A stretch of DNA of 64,000 nt from Streptacidiphilus sp. 4-A2 (GCA_014284505.1 JAAFYY010000001.1:6931845-6995844), one strand, 5' to 3'. Shown: positions 16,607 through 29,338, counted from the stretch's first letter. The notes: generated by a model not told the origin, from the sequence alone. Made by a program: numbers and translations.

Positions 16607-18303
16607 GCAGACCGGGCTGCTGGTGGAGCTGAGGAAGGTGCCGGCGACGGCCGGGGTCCAGACCGCGCGGTAGCAGGTGCTGCTCCCGGCGTGGATCCAC
16701 AGGCCCGCCGGGCCGGGGGCGGCCGGGTTGACGGAGACGGTGGAGCCGTTGTGCCAGGTGGCCCCGCCCTCCCACTGGAAGGTGACCTGACCGGCGAGCT
16801 TGTTCGCGGTGGACCAGACCCCCGCGACCCGCTGCCAGGGAGTGGCCGTCAGCTTGACCCACGCGTTCCGCGCCACGGTGCCGGCGGAGGAGGAGAGGAA
16901 GGTCGCCGTCGGCCATTCACCGGTGACGTCGACCGAGCTGCTGGTGGTCAGGCCGGAGTCGGAGACGGTGGTCAGCGTCAGCTGCCCGTTGACCAGCTGC
17001 GTGGCCGGGGTGGCCCAGGTCAGCGACGGCTGGGTGGGGTAGCTGCCGGAGGCCAGGGTGGTGCCGTTGTAGCCGATGGTCCAGGACTGGAGCTTGGAGA
17101 ACCTGTCCGGCGCGGTGACCGCGGGGCCAGGTGCAGGGTGCTGCCTTCGGTCAGGGTGATCGGCGCGGTCGGCCAGGTGGTGGCGAGCGGCAGGGCCACC
17201 GTCACGTCCTGGATGGCCGTCTCCTGTGCCCCGGCCTCGTCGGTGACCACGTAGGTGAGCACGTGGTGCCCGAAGGGCAGCGGGACCAGGTTGAGCGGCA
17301 CCGCGCAGCCGTTCGGGGCAGGCTGCGGGTTGTCGTACGTCAGGTTCCCCGAGCCCCACTGCTTGCCGTCGGCGAGCACGTCCACGTTCGCGAGGTGTAC
17401 GCCGGCGTCCACGGCCAGGGCGTTGTTGCCGCAGAAGAACGGCGCCGAGTAGGAGTAGTCGAACTGACCGGAGGTCCAGTCCGGGCCGACCACACCGACG
17501 GTGGGGGCGGTGAGGTCAAACCCGTGCTCCACGGCGACCACCGCCGGCAGCAGTGTGCTGACCGTGCCGTTGCTGTCGGTCGCCACGATGGCGCCGGTGT
17601 AGAGGCCGGGGGCGAGCGCGCTGGTGTCCTCGGTCGCGGTCCAGGTGGAACTGCTGCCCTCCTGGGTGAACTGGATGGCCGGGAACGCGGGCGCGGCGCC
17701 GGGCAGTTCGAACTCCACATCGGAGACGGTCGTGCCCGCGGCGGCGGTCGGCGAGGCCGCCGCGTTCACGGTGAAGGTGGCGCTCTGGTCGCCGAGCGCC
17801 TCCGCCTCCCGGCCGTCGCGGCGGGAGCCGGAAGCCGCGGCCAGGGTCGGCCGGTGGTTGTCGATGGTGACCGGGACATCGGTGGCGTAACTCTGGCCCG
17901 CCGTGCTGTCGACGGTGGCCGTGATGTAGCCGCTGCCGTCCGGCAGCAGTGGGTAGGACGTGCTGGTGGAGCCGTAGGTCCTGAGTGCGGCGGTGTTCGC
18001 GTTCCAGGACAGCGTGCAGCTGGAGTCGCACTGTCCCGGCTGGGGGCCCACGGTCCCCAGTTCCTCGCTGCCGCCGGCGTGGATGGCGAGAACGGCCGAG
18101 CTGATCGTCACCCCGGCCGGCACCTGGATGGTCGCGGAGATGGTGGCCTGGCCGCTGAGCGTCTGGCCGTCGCTTACGCCGCTGATGGCGACCGTGGGAC
18201 CGGGGGTGGTGGCCGCGGTGGCGGCGGTGACCGGGACGGTGGCCAGCAGTGTGCCGGCGAGCAGCGCGGAGAGATCACGGAGCCTGGTCCTGCTTGTGCC
18301 CAA
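16589..18303 (-). CDS. Large secreted protein with Ig-like beta-sandwich repeats
   Basis: About 570 residues. TTG 18303 is preferred because GAGGAA precedes it and a Sec signal follows (TRLRDLSALLAGTLLATVPVTAATAA, likely cut after ATA-A). The mature protein is Ser/Thr/Gly-rich with repeated Ig/cadherin-like modules: ISGVSDGQTLSGQATISATIQVPAGVTISSAVLAIHAGG, VTIDNHRPTL, GHHVLTYVVTDEAGAQET and a final domain with WVKLTATPWQRVAGVWSTANKLAGQVTFQW and CYRAVWTPAVAGTFLSSTS. The frame changes near 17125. No catalytic motif is seen; probably a surface or matrix protein. The C-terminal 18 bp are tandemly triplicated. Confidence 0.7.
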
Positions 18304-18566
18304 GGTGAGTTCCTCGGAAGAAGAAAGCGGAAGAAAAAGGAAGAAGGTGGCGACGGCGCGAGTGGCGTTGTCGCGAGGGCCGGTAGTCGGTACCCGGCTG
18401 GAGGACTCTACTGTGATGATCATTCATTCGCACAGCTGTTTTGGAGAACTGAGGGAGAGCCGGTCCGGTGGGCTGACGGCTACCCGTTCGGCCCCGGCGT
18501 GGGTCGAAACCGCGGCGGGCGGGGAAGGCGTCCATGCAGTCAGACGACGCTGGAAGGCGGTACGGC

Positions 18567-19061
18567 ATGAGGTACCTGTTGCGGGACCGGATGTTCTCCA
18601 TCGGGGACGACTTCTGGATCACCACCGAGCACGGCGAGAAGGTATTCCTGGTCGATGCCAAGGTGCTGCGGATCGCGGACACCTTCGAGCTGAAGGACAA
18701 CAACGGCCACAAGGTCGCGGTGATCAAGAAGAAGCTGGTCAGCGTCCGCGACGCGATGAAGATCGAGCGGGACGGCCATGTCGTCGCCACCGTCAAGAAG
18801 AAGCTGTTCACGCCGTTCCGGGACAAGTACGAGGCGGTGCTCGCGGACGGCCGTGAGTACGAGGTGCACGGCAACTTCCTCGACCACGAGTTCGCGATCG
18901 AGGAGAACGGGCACCGGATCGCGCACATCAGCCGCAAGTGGTTCAGCTTCCGCGACACCTACGGCATCGACATCCGCGACGACCAGGACGTGGCGCTGCT
19001 GCTGTCGGTGGCCGTCTGTGTGGACCATATGCAGGCCGCGGAGCACGAGACCAAGCTGTGA
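18567..19061 (+). CDS. LURP-one-related (Tubby-like fold) protein
   Basis: 164 residues, intact. ATG 18567 follows GGAAGGCGG. MRYLLRDRMFSIGDDFWITTEHGEKVFLVDAKVLRIADTFELKD and the repeated KVAVIKKKLVSVRDAMKIERDG / FRDKYEAVL strand pattern are characteristic of LURP1-like proteins, a 12-stranded barrel related to Tubby/scramblase. No catalytic residues are known in the family. The location upstream of clpB is, to my recollection, conserved in Streptomyces. Ends at an exceptionally long hairpin. Confidence 0.78.
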   Translation: MRYLLRDRMFSIGDDFWITTEHGEKVFLVDAKVLRIADTFELKDNNGHKVAVIKKKLVSVRDAMKIERDGHVVATVKKKLFTPFRDKYEAVLADGREYEVHGNFLDHEFAIEENGHRIAHISRKWFSFRDTYGIDIRDDQDVALLLSVAVCVDHMQAAEHETKL

Positions 19062-19125
19062 GCCGCTGACCGCCGCTGTGAACCGCTGACCGCCCGTCGT
19101 GGGGCGGCGCGGCGCGGGGCGGTCA

Positions 19126-19196
19126 GCAGACCAGGGCCCGTCGGCCGTGGACGATCCGGACGACCGGTCGTCCACGGCCGACGGGCCCTGGTCTGC
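19126..19196 (+). terminator. Very long perfect hairpin terminator
   Basis: 29-bp perfect arms (19126-19154 and 19168-19196) around a 13-nt loop, 65 bp after the LURP-like stop and about 100 bp before the clpB operator. It insulates clpB from upstream transcription. Confidence 0.85.
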
Positions 19197-19293
19197 GTGC
19201 GCCGGGCTGCTCAGGCGCCGGTCCCCGGCCGGACCTGGCCGAATCTGGCCGAACCGGCCGAGGATTGCTCCCCGGATTTACCCCCGAAGACTA

Positions 19294-19314
19294 GTTGAGT
19301 GGACTAGACTCAAC
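19294..19314. promoter_or_regulatory. HAIR element (HspR operator) of clpB
   Basis: GTTGAGT-N7-ACTCAAC matches the HspR-associated inverted repeat (CTTGAGT-N7-ACTCAAG) with only the outermost pair changed. It lies 87 bp before the clpB GTG. HspR with DnaK represses clpB and the dnaK operon in Streptomyces until heat shock. Confidence 0.88.
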
Positions 19315-19400
19315 TTAAGTCATGGCGGTCATGGCAGCCATGATGCGGTCAGTCGCAGAGAACGCATCGCAGAGAACGAATAGCAGGAGGACAATCCAGC

Positions 19401-22020
<2,620 letters not shown>

Positions 22021-22088
22021 GGCTTCGCCGGAGGGTGCCGATGAGGCAGGATGGATAGGGAAAGTCTTCGTGAAGGGAACTCGTCTCG

Positions 22089-22646
22089 ATGAGCATCGAC
22101 CCGTCGTCCATCCCGTCCTTCGGGGTGCCGCAGCCGCCGCAGCAGCCGTCGGGCGAGGCCGGTCCGCCCCCGGTGGTCGTTCCGGACCAGGAGCTGGTCA
22201 AGCAGCTGCTGACGCAGATGGAGCTGAAGCACGCCGTGGACGAGGAGGGCGACCTGCTCGCCCCCTGGGAGGGCTTCCGCGTCTACTACATGTTCCGCGG
22301 TGAGCAGAAGGAGCTGTACGCGGTCCGCGCCTTCTACGACCGCGCGCACCCGATCGAGTCCAAGGCCGAGCTGATGGAGGCCCTGGACGAGTGGAACCGC
22401 GAGACCCTGTGGCCGAAGGTCTACACGCACACCCATGACGACGGCGTGGTCCGGGTCATCGGTGAGTCGCAGATGGTCGTCGGCATGGGCGTCAACATCA
22501 ACTACTTCGTGGCGATGACGGCGAACTGGACCCAGTCCGCCGTCGCCTTCGACCAGTGGCTGGCCAACCGGCTCGGCCTGGTCGAGGACGTCGACACCAA
22601 GGACGGCGAGGACGGCGCCGAGGGCGACGGTCCGGCCGAGGACTGA
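22089..22646 (+). CDS. YbjN domain protein
   Basis: 185 residues, intact. Proline-rich N-terminal tail, then a YbjN/DUF1790-like core: WEGFRVYYMFRGEQKELYAVRAFYDRAHPIESKAELMEALDEWNRETLWPKVYTH and VVGMGVNINYFVAMTANWTQSAVAFDQWLA. The fold resembles type III secretion chaperones; the function is unknown, probably protein binding. It follows clpB by 68 bp, so it may be partly co-transcribed in the heat-shock unit. Acidic C-terminal tail. Confidence 0.82.
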   Translation: MSIDPSSIPSFGVPQPPQQPSGEAGPPPVVVPDQELVKQLLTQMELKHAVDEEGDLLAPWEGFRVYYMFRGEQKELYAVRAFYDRAHPIESKAELMEALDEWNRETLWPKVYTHTHDDGVVRVIGESQMVVGMGVNINYFVAMTANWTQSAVAFDQWLANRLGLVEDVDTKDGEDGAEGDGPAED

Positions 22647-22701
22647 CGACCGCCCGACGCCTCACGTCGGAAACCCGACGTCTCACGTCGGAAGCGGAAG
22701 T

Positions 22702-22739
22702 GGCTGCGGGGCCGGTGCACACGCACCGGCCCCGCAGCC
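22702..22739. terminator. Bidirectional terminator hairpin
   Basis: Arms GGCTGCGGGGCCGGTGC / GCACCGGCCCCGCAGCC (17 bp, perfect), loop ACAC, between convergent YbjN and mannosyltransferase genes. A short direct repeat (TCACGTCGGAA) lies just before it at 22663-22693. Confidence 0.85.
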
Positions 22740-22760
22740 GTCCCCGGCGCCTTCCCGGGA

Positions 22761-23989
22761 TCAGATCGCGTAGGGCCACACGGTCAGCATGTAGACGCCG
22801 AACCAGCAGCCGAAGAAGGCGATCACGGCCAGCGCCAGCAGCCCCGTCGAGCGCCGCGCCCGGGCCAGCGCATACGCCGCCGGCAGCACCGCCAGCAGCA
22901 CCGGCACAGCAGCGCGGCTTCGAGTGGTAGTAGTTGCTCTGCCCCAGCGACGCCGCCAGGATCAGCACCCCGTACACCGCCAGCGGCGGCCAGGGCCGCT
23001 CCAGCAGCGCCGCCGCGCAGGCGACCGCGTAGCCGATCAGCACGAACGCCACGCTCACCGGCACCCAGCCGTCGGCGTTGCGCAGGGTCGAGCCGATGAA
23101 GTCGACGGTGCTGCTGCCCCAGTCCCAGGCCGTGCCCCAGCCCGCCGACTGGATGTGCGCCCAGCCGTTCAGCTGCCCCCCGCAGCCCCACCCAGAGCAG
23201 ATAGCCGGGCATGCCGACGCAGCCCAGGAAGCCGCCCGCCAGCATCCGCAGGCTCAGCCTCCGCTCCCGCCGGGCCGCCAGCAGCACCGCCACCACCAGC
23301 GCCGCCGAGACCGCGATCCCGGTGGAGCGGGTCAGCCCGGCGCAGCAGCAGAGCAGACCGGCCCAGAGCCAGGACTCCCGGCGCATCGCCAGCAGCGCGG
23401 CGGCCGACAGCAGCAGGAACAGGCTCTCGGTGTAGGCGATCCACAGCGACACGGCCATGGGCTGGCAGAACACCAGGGCCACGGCGAAGCCCGCCACCCG
23501 GGCCGACGCCAGCGAGCGCACCAGCCGGTGCACCACCACCGCCGCCGCGAACGCGCACAGCCAGGAGACGGTCACGGCGGCCGTGCCCCAGTCCAGCCCG
23601 GTGACGGTGTGCAGCACCCGGATCAGCAGCGGGTACAGCGGGAAGAACGCCAGATTGTTGCCGGTGAGCGCGCCGTTCGCATAGGTGTAGCCGTGCGGGT
23701 AGCCGCTCTGCGCGATCTCCACATAGAACGAGGCGTCCCAGACGTGGAACCGGCTGGCGAACGACTCGGTCGGGTTGTCCAGCCAGAGCAGCAGCAGGCA
23801 GTGCAGCAGTGCGGAGCCCGCGGCGACGCCCAGCGGCACCCCGAGCTCCCGCAGCCCCCACCGGGCCCACCCGCCCCCACCGCCACCGGGTTCCGGTCCC
23901 GGTTCCCGGGCCTGTGCCCGGCCGACGGCAGGCCGCAGCCGCCGTCGCGCCTCAGCGCGCGGTAGGTCGTCAACAAGGGGCTCGTCCAC
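22761..23989 (-). CDS. PIG-V-like membrane mannosyltransferase
   Basis: About 405 residues, polytopic. Start GTG 23989 (VDEPLVDDLPRAEARRRL). Segments include VAAGSALLHCLLLLWL; the first luminal/extracellular loop FASRFHVWDASFYVEIAQSGYP with the WDASFY acid motif; NNLAFFPLYPLLIRVLH; TVSWLCAFAAAVVVHRLV; AVALVFCQPMAVSLWIAYTESLFLLLSAAALLAM. This matches GT-C mannosyltransferases of the PIG-V/DUF2029-like kind, which use polyprenyl-phosphate mannose. The frame breaks near 23175, 22915 and possibly elsewhere in the C-terminal third; the protein ends WFGVYMLTVWPYAI. Target (glycoprotein or glycolipid) unknown. Confidence 0.75.
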
Positions 23990-24083
23990 ACGGGCATTAT
24001 CGCCTCGGGAACCTGTCGCCCTCGGCGCAGCGCTCCTTTAGGCTGCGGACGGTGACACCACCCCCGAGGGAGACGTGACGCAT

Positions 24084-25247
24084 ATGAGCACCAGGCCGCT
24101 GTTGAACCGTCGCCTGGACGGAATGGGCAGCACGATCTTCGCGGAGATGTCGGCGTTGGCCACCGCGACCGGGGCGATCAACCTCGGGCAGGGCTTCCCG
24201 GACACCGACGGCCCGGCCGAGATCGCCGAGGCGGCGGTCCGGGCGATCCGCGAGGGCCGCGGTAACCAGTACCCGCCCGGTCCCGGCATCCCCGAGCTGC
24301 GGGCGGCGATCGCCGAGCACCAGCAGCGGTTCTACGGCCTCGGCTACGACCCGGACACCGAGGTCCTGGTCACCGCGGGCGCCACCGAGGCCATCGCCGC
24401 CGCGATGCTGGCCCTGCTGGAGCCGGGGGACGAGGTGATCGCCTTCGAGCCGTTCTACGACTCCTACGCCGCCTGCATCGCCATGGCCGGGGCCACCCGC
24501 GTCCCGCTCACCCTGCGGGCTCCCGACTTCCGCCCCGACCTGGACGCGCTGCGCACCATGGTCACCCCGCGCACCGGCTGCTGCTGCTCAACACCCCGCA
24601 CAACCCCACCGGCACCGTACTCACCCCGGACGAGCTGGCCGCCATCGCCGAACTCGCCTGCGAGCGTGACCTGCTGGTGGTCACCGACGAGGTCTACGAG
24701 CACCTGGTCTTCGAGGGTGCCCACCACCCATCGCCGCCCTCCCGGGATGCGTGAGCGCACCGTCTCCATCTCCTCGGCAGGCAAGACCTTCTCCTTCACC
24801 GGCTGGAAGGTCGGCTGGGTCACCGGTACCCGTGAGCTGGTCGCCGCTGTCCGCACCGCCAAGCAGTACCTGACCTATGTCAGTTCCGGCCCGTTCCAGT
24901 ACGCGGTGGCCGAGGCCCTGCGCCTGCCCGACAGCTACTTCGCAGACTTCCGTGCCGACCTGACTCGCAAGCGGGACCTCCTCGCCGAGGGCCTGCGCGC
25001 CGCCGGCTTCGAGGTCTACAGCCCGCAGGGCACCTACTTCATCACCACCGACATCGCACCCTTCGGCGAGAAGGACGCCTACGCCTTCTGCCGGGCCCTG
25101 CCCGAGCGCTGCGGCGTCGTCGCCATCCCCAACTCCGTCTTCTACGACGACCCGGACGCCGGACGCAGCCAGGTGCGCTTCACGTTCTGCAAGCAGGACC
25201 AGGTCCTTGCCGATGCGGTTGCCCGCTTGCGGCTCCTGTCGGCGTGA
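24084..25247 (+). CDS. Class I/II aminotransferase (YbdL/kynurenine aminotransferase-like)
   Basis: About 389 residues. ATG 24084 (MSTRPLLNRRLDGMGSTIFAEMSALA) is preferred over GTG 24075 because GAGGGAGA is then correctly spaced; a TAGGCT -10 lies at 24040-24045. Features: AINLGQGFPDTDGP, NQYPPGPGIPELR, VTAGATEAIAAAMLALLEPGDEVIAFEPFYDSY, NTPHNPTGTVLTPDEL, TDEVYEHLVFEGA, SSAGKTFSFTGWKVGW (PLP lysine in SAGKTFS). Three one-base losses (near 24580, 24735 and 24755) restore the frame exactly. The fold-type I enzyme family transaminates methionine, glutamine or kynurenine to 2-oxo acids. Monocistronic. Confidence 0.87.
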   Translation: MSTRPLLNRRLDGMGSTIFAEMSALATATGAINLGQGFPDTDGPAEIAEAAVRAIREGRGNQYPPGPGIPELRAAIAEHQQRFYGLGYDPDTEVLVTAGATEAIAAAMLALLEPGDEVIAFEPFYDSYAACIAMAGATRVPLTLRAPDFRPDLDALRTMVTPRTGCCCSTPRTTPPAPYSPRTSWPPSPNSPASVTCWWSPTRSTSTWSSRVPTTHRRPPGMRERTVSISSAGKTFSFTGWKVGWVTGTRELVAAVRTAKQYLTYVSSGPFQYAVAEALRLPDSYFADFRADLTRKRDLLAEGLRAAGFEVYSPQGTYFITTDIAPFGEKDAYAFCRALPERCGVVAIPNSVFYDDPDAGRSQVRFTFCKQDQVLADAVARLRLLSA

Positions 25248-25293
25248 ACATCCTCTGATTCCGGGGCCCGGCGGGGTGGTGGAGGTTACAGAA

Positions 25294-25347
25294 CGGTAAT
25301 GGTTTTCATCTTGGGCGGGATCTGGCTAGGAGTGAGAATCATTTTCA
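25294..25347. promoter_or_regulatory. Zur box (strong) plus weaker upstream half-match
   Basis: TGAGAATCATTTTCA at 25333-25347 fits the 15-bp Zur palindrome TGANAATNATTNTCA at every fixed position. A second sequence ending GGTTTTCA at 25294-25308 matches only in its right half. The strong box lies 51 bp before the zinc-binding protein start, so Zur with Zn(II) would block transcription of the transporter operon. Confidence 0.85.
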
Positions 25348-25397
25348 TCTAGCCTGGGGGTGTTCTGCTGCCGTCCCGTCCGAGGAGAGCACGCTCC

Positions 25398-26350
25398 ATG
25401 GCTTCCATCCTGTCCCGCCCCGCCCGGTTCGCCGCGGCCGCCGGTGTTGTCGTTGCGGCGCTCGCGCTCACCAGCGCGTGCTCGACGGCAAGCCCCGGCG
25501 CCGCGGGTGGCAGCGGTGGCAGTGGCGGGGGAGGGTGGTGCAGGTGGTGGCCGCGGAGAACTTCTGGGGCAGCATCGCCTCCCAGCTCGGCGGCAGTCAT
25601 GCCCAGGTGACCAGCATCATCACCAACCCGGACACCGACCCGCACTCCTACGAGCCGACCACCGCCGACGCCCGCACGATCACCACCGCGCAGCTGGCGG
25701 TCGTCAACGGCGTCGGCTACGACAGCTGGGCCGACAAGCTGCTCGCCACCGCCCCCGACAGCGGGCGCACCGAGCTGAACGTCGGGGACCTGGTCGGGAT
25801 CAAGCCGGGCGGGAACCCGCACCGCTGGTACTCGCCCGCGAACGTGCAGCAGGTGATCGCGCAGATAACCGCCGACTACAAGCGGATAGACCCGGCCGAC
25901 GCCGCCTACTTCGACCAGCGCCGCTCCGTCTTCGAGACGCAGACGCTGGCGCCGTACAACAAGCTGATCGCCTCGATCAAGGCCACCTACGCGGGCACCC
26001 CCATCGGCGCCTCCGAGTCGATCGTGACCCCGCTGGCCGAGGGCCTGGGCCTGCGGATGATGACCCCGGAGAGCTTCCTGGACGCGATGAGCGAGGGCAG
26101 CGACCCGACCGCGGCCGACAAGTCCCTGATCGACCAGCAGATCCGGGACAAGCAGATCAAGATCTACGTCTACAACACCCAGAACTCGACCCCCGACGTC
26201 ACCGCCCAGGTGCAGCTGGCCAAGCAGGAGGGGATACCGGTGGCCACCGTCACCGAGACCCTCAGCCCGGCCGGGGACACCTTCGAGCAGTGGCAGGTCA
26301 GCGAGCTCCAGGGGATCGCGGCGGCGCTGAAGGCGGCGGGCGCGAAGTGA
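25398..26350 (+). CDS. znuA: Zinc ABC transporter substrate-binding lipoprotein
   Basis: About 317 residues. The lipoprotein signal has FAAAAGVVVAALALTSACS, with a lipobox LTSAC whose Cys would be lipidated. After a Gly/Ser-rich linker the A-1 cluster-9 domain begins VVQVVAAENFWGSIASQLGG. Likely metal ligands: His in DPHSYEP, His in GNPHRWY and an acidic residue in ASESIV / GLRMMTPESF. One G is missing in the G-run near 25535, which moves the frame by -1. It captures Zn(II) outside the membrane and hands it to the permeases. First gene of a four-gene operon behind the Zur box. Confidence 0.9.
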
Positions 26351-27167
26351 GCGTGAGCGAGGCAGGGGCAGAGGCGACCGCCGTGCGGACCCCGGTGCTG
26401 GAACTGCGCGGCGCGGCCGCCCGGGTGGGTGGGCGGACCCTGTGGTCCGGGGTCGACCTGGCCGTGCAGGCGGGCGAGTTCGTCGCGGTCCTCGGCCCGA
26501 ACGGGGTGGGCAAGTCCACGCTGATCAAGGTGCTGCTCGGGATCCTGCCCGCGGCGAGGGCGAGGCCCGGGTGCTCGGGCTGCGGCCCGGCCAGGGCGGC
26601 GACCGGGTCGGCTATCTGCCGCAGCGCCGCAGCTTCGGGCCCGGGCTGCGGATCCGCGGCACGGACATCGTCCGGCTCGGCCTGGAGGGCGACCGCTGGG
26701 GCGTGCCGCTGCCCGGCGGCCGCCGGCGCCGGGAGCAGACCGCGCGGGTGGACGAGGTGGTGCGGCTGGTCGGCGCGGACGGTTACGCGCACCGCCCGAT
26801 CGGCGAGTGCTCCGGTGGTGAGCAGCAGCGGCTGCTGATCGCGCAGGCGCTGGTGCGCCGGCCCTCGGTGCTGCTCCTGGACGAGCCGTTGGACAGCCTG
26901 GACCTGCCCAACCAGAGCGCGGTGGCCGCGCTGATCGGCCGGATCTGCCATCAGGAGGGCGTCGCCGTGGTGATGGTGGCGCACGACGTCAACCCGATCC
27001 TGCACCACCTGGACCGGGTGGTGTACATCGCCGAGGGCGGCGCGGTCTCCGGGACTCCGCAGGAGGTGGTCACCTCCGAGACGCTGACCCGGCTGTACCG
27101 GACGCCGGTCGAGGTGCTGCGTACCAGCGACGGCCGACTGGTCGTCGTCGGCCAGCCGGAGGCCTGA
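26347..27167 (+). CDS. znuC: Zinc ABC transporter ATPase
   Basis: About 274 residues. GTG 26347 overlaps the znuA stop (GTGA); GTG 26353 is an alternative. Walker A GPNGVGKSTLIKVLLG, Q-loop region VGYLPQRRSF, signature CSGGEQQRLLIAQALVRRP, Walker B SVLLLDEPLDSLD and switch His in VMVAHDVNPILHHLDRVVYI. The frame changes by -1 near 26560, consistent with a lost base in GCGAGGGCGAGG. It energises Zn uptake and is translationally coupled to its neighbours. Confidence 0.92.
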
Positions 27168-27169
27168 GC

Positions 27170-28098
27170 ATGCAGACGGTCTTCAGCTGGAACCTGCTCG
27201 CCGACTTCCAGTCGATGTGGTCGTTCCCGTTCATGGTCAACGCCTTCCGGGCGGGTGCGGTGGTGGCGCTGGTCGCCGGGGCCATCGGCTGGTTCATGGT
27301 GCTGCGCAGGCAGTCCTTCGCCGGGCACACGCTCGGGGTGGTGGCCTTCCCCGGTGCCTCCTTCGCGACTCTGGCCGGGATCAGCACCGGCTTCGGCTAC
27401 TTCGGCTTCTGCCTGGCGGCGGCCCTGGTGATCGCGCTGCTGCGGCGTGAGGGCCGGGACGCCGGGGCGGAGGAGTCGGCGGCCACCGGGGTGGTCCAGA
27501 CCTTCCTGCTGGCCTGCGGCTTCCTGTTCATCGCGCTCTACAAGGGGCTGCTGAGCGGCCCGGAGGCGATCCTCTTCGGCAGCTTCCTCGGGATCACCAC
27601 CGGTCAGGTGCTGCTGCTGGGGCTGGTGGGACTGGTGGTGCTGGCGGTGCTCGCGGCGATCGGCCGTCCGCTGCTGTTCGCCTCGGTGGACCCGCAGGTG
27701 GCGGCGGCGCGCGGGTGCCGGTGCGCGCCCTGTCCATCGCCTTCCTGCTGCTGCTGGGCGCGGCCACCGCGGAGGCCGCGCAGATCACCGGCTCGCTGCT
27801 GGTGTTCGCGCTGCTGGTGCTGCCGGCCGCGACCGCCCAGGTGCTGACCGCGCGCCCGGGGCTGAGCCTGCTGCTGACCCTGGTCATCGGCTTCGCGGTG
27901 ACCTGGGCCGGCCTGGTGGCGGCCTGGTACTGGCCGTACCCGCTGGGCTTCTTCGTGACCACCTTCGCCTTCGGCGGATATCTCGCCGCCCATGCGGTCT
28001 CCTGGATCATCCGGACCACAGGAGTGGCCAAAGCCGGTGGGATGACACCACGCACCGGTACGACCCTCACCAGTGGCACCAGGGAGGCCGGCGCATGA
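27170..28098 (+). CDS. znuB: Zinc ABC transporter permease 1
   Basis: About 310 residues, polytopic ABC-3 family permease. MQTVFSWNLLADFQSMWSFPFMVNAFRAGAVVALVAGAIGWFMVLRRQSFAGHTLGVVAFPGASFATLAG has the F-AGHTLGVVAFPGA motif of the family. The frame shifts by -1 near 27712 (GCGGGTGCC for expected GCGGGGTGCC) and continues VPVRALSIAFLLLLGAATAEAAQITGSLLVFALLVLPAATAQ. The C-terminal tail is hydrophilic. Starts 3 bp after znuC and overlaps the next permease by ATGA. Confidence 0.88.
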
Positions 28099-28937
28099 GC
28101 GTCTGGGGACAGGAGTTCTTCCACAACGCCCTGCTGGCGGGCACCTTCATCGCCCTGGCCTCGGGCCTGGTCGGCTACTTCCTGGTGCTGCGGGCCCAGG
28201 TGTTCACCGGCGACGCGCTCAGCCATGTGGCCTTCACCGGCGCGATGGCGGCCCTGGCCGCGGGGTGGGACCTGCGGCTCGGCCTGTTCGTCGGGTGCAT
28301 CGGCGCGGGCCTGCTGCTGGCCGGGATCGGCCGCCGGGGGCGGGCCGACGACGTGGTCATCGGCAGCTCCTTCGCCTGGATCCTCGGCCTGGGGTCGTTC
28401 TTCCTGACCCTGTACACCACCTCGCGAAGCGGCGCGGTGGTGGGCAACGCCGGTACCAGCGTGCTCTTCGGTTCGATCTTCGGTCTGAGCGGCAGCCAGA
28501 CCCTGGTCGCGGTGCTGGTCGCGGCCGGGATCACCGCGGTGCTGCTGCTGATCGCCCGTCCGCTGCTGTTCGCGACGCTGGACGAGGCGGTCGCGGCGGC
28601 CCGCGGGGTGCCGGTGAAGCTGCTGGGGCTCGGGTTCCTGGCCCTGGTCGGCGCCTGCGCCGGGGAGGCCACCCAGGCGGTGGGTTCGCTGCTGCTGCTC
28701 GGTCTGCTGGCGGCCCCGGCGGGCGCGGCGCTGCGGCTGACCCATCGGCCCTATCTGGGCCTGGTGTTGTCGGCGGGCCTGGCCGTGGCCGAGATGTGGA
28801 TCGGGCTGGCGCTGAGCGCGACGGTGACCAGCCTGCCGCCGAGCTTCTCGATCATGGCAGCGGCCACCGCTGTCTACGCGATCGCCTGGGCGGTGAGTGG
28901 TTTCACTCGTAGGGGTGTTGCGGCATCAGCTAGTTGA
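28095..28937 (+). CDS. Zinc ABC transporter permease 2
   Basis: 280 residues, intact. MSVWGQEFFHNALLAGTFIALASGLVGYFLVLRAQVFTGDALSHVAFTGAMAALAAG carries the ABC-3 motif FTGDALSHVAFTG; later DDVVIGSSFAWILGLGSFFLTLYTT, GSIFGLS and GEATQAVGSLLLLGLLAAPAGAALRLT. A second permease directly coupled (ATGA) to the first suggests a heterodimeric membrane channel, unlike the single ZnuB of many bacteria. Last gene of the Zur operon. Confidence 0.88.
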   Translation: MSVWGQEFFHNALLAGTFIALASGLVGYFLVLRAQVFTGDALSHVAFTGAMAALAAGWDLRLGLFVGCIGAGLLLAGIGRRGRADDVVIGSSFAWILGLGSFFLTLYTTSRSGAVVGNAGTSVLFGSIFGLSGSQTLVAVLVAAGITAVLLLIARPLLFATLDEAVAAARGVPVKLLGLGFLALVGACAGEATQAVGSLLLLGLLAAPAGAALRLTHRPYLGLVLSAGLAVAEMWIGLALSATVTSLPPSFSIMAAATAVYAIAWAVSGFTRRGVAASAS

Positions 28938-29338
28938 CACGACCGGATTCCGTGGGAGTGACCCTCGTAGGGGTGAACCTGGGCCCCTGCTTGTGTCATC
29001 GGTGCTTGCCGGGGGCATGTGTCATCGTGCGCAGCCCGAATTCGGATCGGGCGGTCGGAACAGCGTTAGTGCTTCTCCGGCACAGTTTTGACATGTCACC
29101 GCACAAAGTCGGTCACTGGTGTGTCCCGGGTGTGTAGCGAACCGCCGGGGAATGACGCCGGGGTGGCGAAGTTGGGTAAATCGTCAACGGGAACGGCGCA
29201 TTCGTGCTTCGCTGCTTCCTGAGTCCCCGAAAGTCACTCCGCCATAGGGCAATCGCGCCCGCTGACAACTGTGCCCGTAGCCAGTAGACACTTGCCCTCC
29301 CCGGCGCCGTCGAGCGACCCGAGTAAGCGGAGCCAAGA
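28938..29338 (+). other. Intergenic region, no gene seen
   Basis: About 400 bp between the permease and DUF2617 genes. A 12-bp direct repeat CTCGTAGGGGTG occurs at 28906-28917 (end of the permease gene) and 28964-28975. TTGACA-like hexamers at 28934 and 29082 lack a good -10. Short open frames here have no convincing coding bias. No strong terminator hairpin was found. Confidence 0.5.

Noticed and set aside
28934..29137. Small open frame after the zinc permease
   Set aside because: No ribosome site, no third-position GC bias and no recognisable sequence.
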